Origin: SAR202 cluster bacterium bin16
GTDB taxonomy: Bacteria; Chloroflexota; Dehalococcoidia; Lucifugimonadales; Australimonadaceae
Length of the DNA: 42,472 nt
Assembly: GCA_002238425.1 (NCBI GenBank)
Contig: MPMJ01000026.1
Coordinates: forward strand, 1 to 42,472
Reading direction: 5' to 3'
Every line of letters begins with the position of its first letter. Positions within the stretch are counted from its first letter, which is position 1. Made by a program: the position numbers and the translations under genes. Shown here in pieces: positions 41,476 through 42,472 of this stretch. The notes beneath the pieces are model-generated. The model saw only the letters and a program-made list of their open reading frames with translations. It ran no database searches and was not told where the DNA came from.

Positions 41476-41998
41476 GTCCTCTCTCCTTTGGCGTATCGCT
41501 GCCTTCCAGGACGCCCGTAGTATCCCGCACCTGTGTCCCGCTGACAACAGCGCGCGTGGGCGTGTACGTCGTTCCCGTGCAGGCGGGGGTCCCCGCAGCC
41601 CTGGGCGGCCAGCGAAGGTTCCGTGGGGAAATGCTGCTCATTTCTGCTCATCGGCCCGGATTCACCTCTGAAATCACCCTTCAGCGTGAGCATCCAAACT
41701 GCTCATAATTGCTCATTCGCTGCTCATTCACTAACCACAACTGCTCGTTTCTCCTCATAATTGGTCACCCCACTGCCTCGTTTCGCCCCATAATTGCCCC
41801 CCCGCCTGCGTGGGTTATGCCGAGGGCGCGCCAGTGCAAGGAACAGCGTACGCGGGTGGGGTGCGGCGGCGTAAGGGGCTGGTGTCACAGCGCGGTCAAC
41901 CGAAATGGACAGATGCACAGGACGGGAAGGACCTGGTGGCGTACGCTCGAGCCGGGCTATGGTACGCTCACGCCATCCCCCGCTCCGAGGCACTGCCC
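41476..41998. other. Intergenic region with degenerate tandem repeats
   Basis: No convincing gene. It contains the 10- to 11-bp TGCTCAT array (41637-41797), a 33-bp repeat within it, and at 41913-41931 a sequence (ATGCACAGGACGGGAAGGA) like the GxxExxY-flanking repeat. Confidence 0.6.
41637..41797. repeat. Degenerate TGCTCAT array with a 33-bp higher-order unit
   Basis: CTCAT or a one-base variant recurs about every 10-11 bp at 41637, 41647, 41702, 41712, 41723, 41744 and 41754. A larger unit, CTGCTCGTTTCTCCTCATAA (from 41741), recurs as CTGCCTCGTTTCGCCCCATA (from 41773). On the minus strand the core is TGAGCAGTT, close to the TGAGCCGTT repeat near 18.2 kb. Confidence 0.6.
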
Positions 41999-42370
41999 TT
42001 GCGCACCACCGCCCTCCTCGCCCTGACACTCCTTGCTCTCGTTGCCTGCTCCGAAGCGACGCCCACACCTGAGCCAACCGCTACACCTATTCCCGTGGCG
42101 ACGCCTACCCCTACCCCACTACCCACACCGGCGGCGACACTCGTACCTACGCCCACCGATACCCCACCGCCCACGCCAACCGCCGTCCCTGACTCCGTGG
42201 AGTTCAGCTTCACCTTTGATAACGACGCCGAGGGATGGACCGTCGGTTTCGCAGACCTGCCCGCCGACTACGACCAGTCGATCTACGAGTTGGACCACAA
42301 GCATCGGCCGCTTCCGGACGGGCTGGTGGGCAATGGCATCTACATCCGTGCGCCGCGTCACGCGGCATAG
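41999..42370 (+). pseudogene. Thr-Pro lipoprotein gene interrupted by a group II intron
   Basis: Starts at TTG 41999 with GAGG eight bases upstream. 'RTTALLALTLLALVACSEAT' is a lipoprotein signal, followed by about 40 residues of TPTP linker, then 'VEFSFTFDNDAEGWTVGFAD' and 'HRPLPDGLVGNGIYI', the beginning of a beta-rich extracellular domain common in Chloroflexota. At 42348 the coding sequence passes into intron sequence, and the frame ends at a TAG (42368-42370) within it. The second exon lies beyond the window. If the intron splices, the gene may be functional; otherwise it is broken. Confidence 0.72.
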
Positions 42371-42472
42371 GATACCCAACTCAGTTGGGATGAACTCGGA
42401 GAAAGTTCATGGGTCAACCGACCTACCTGGAAGCGAAAGCTGAAGGGGACAATAGCATGTCGGTAAAGCGGC
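42348..42472 (+). mobile_element. Group II intron, 5' end (continues past the window)
   Basis: Begins GTGCGCC, the GUGYG 5' splice-site consensus. It contains, in order, CCCAACT/AGTTGGG and TGAACT/AGTTCA hairpins, then CAACCGAC, then GGAAGCGAAAGCTGA, GGGGACAATAGC and GTCGGTAAAGCG. The segment AGCGAAAGCTGA...AGCA...GG-AAAGCG is a conserved domain I pattern that I know from the Lactococcus Ll.LtrB intron, and CCGAC/GTCGG closes the same helix there. An intron-encoded reverse transcriptase is expected downstream, outside the window. Confidence 0.82.

Noticed and set aside
41637..41797. CRISPR array or phage attachment site
   Set aside because: Repeats are short, degenerate and contiguous; no spacers, integrase or tRNA nearby.

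Overview
This is a GC-rich window, densely coding on both strands, most consistent with a Chloroflexota bacterium of the Dehalococcoidia/SAR202 type. That placement is inferred. It rests on lipoproteins with long Thr-Pro linkers after the lipobox, an F420/FMN split-barrel oxidoreductase, many catabolic paralogs (three amidohydrolase-2 genes, tandem hydantoinase B, a Rieske oxygenase, a tripartite tricarboxylate transporter) and class Ia ribonucleotide reductase. No rRNA or ribosomal-protein operon is present to confirm it.

Layout. 0-9.8 kb: two tandem HyuB genes, an orphan RelB-like antitoxin, amidohydrolases, a DMT exporter, an SDR epimerase, a GxxExxY gene bracketed by inverted repeats, and a Thr-Pro lipoprotein. 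9.8-18 kb: tRNA-Pro; a DNA-repair-type radical SAM gene with a Gram-positive-type SOS box; a peroxiredoxin whose in-frame TGA falls at the peroxidatic cysteine (probable selenoprotein); moaB and trmD; a metallo-beta-lactamase-fold protein lacking its metal ligands; a small membrane protein; an F420-type oxidoreductase; and an acyl-ACP desaturase/cyclopropane synthase pair. 18-22.2 kb: a repeat-rich spacer, then nrdA-nrdB behind a candidate NrdR box pair and a structured leader. 22.5-26.1 kb: a malic enzyme and an alpha/beta hydrolase, each broken by an out-of-frame tandem duplication (68 and 89 bp) and each restored if one copy is collapsed, followed by an intact IS481-type element. 26.1-28.1 kb: an overlapping operon of two HbpS/GlcG proteins, an SDR and a RidA-like protein. 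28.2-35.3 kb: an operon of aldo/keto reductase, 4,5-dihydroxyphthalate decarboxylase-like protein, Rieske oxygenase, fused TctA-TctB and TctC, read as uptake and oxidation of an aromatic acid. 35.4-36 kb: higBA. 36-38.7 kb: a TPP enzyme overlapping a ketopantoate-reductase-like gene. 38.9-42.5 kb: pterin dehydratase, VOC and GNAT genes, a 48-residue ORF, a third amidohydrolase, a repeat-rich spacer, and a lipoprotein gene interrupted by the 5' end of a group II intron that leaves the window.

The points most worth checking are the selenocysteine peroxiredoxin (about 11.4-11.9 kb), the group II intron start (42348), the inverted-repeat-flanked GxxExxY gene (7.9-8.3 kb), the SOS box at 9967, and the paired frameshifting duplications (23.0 and 24.6 kb), which may be assembly errors.
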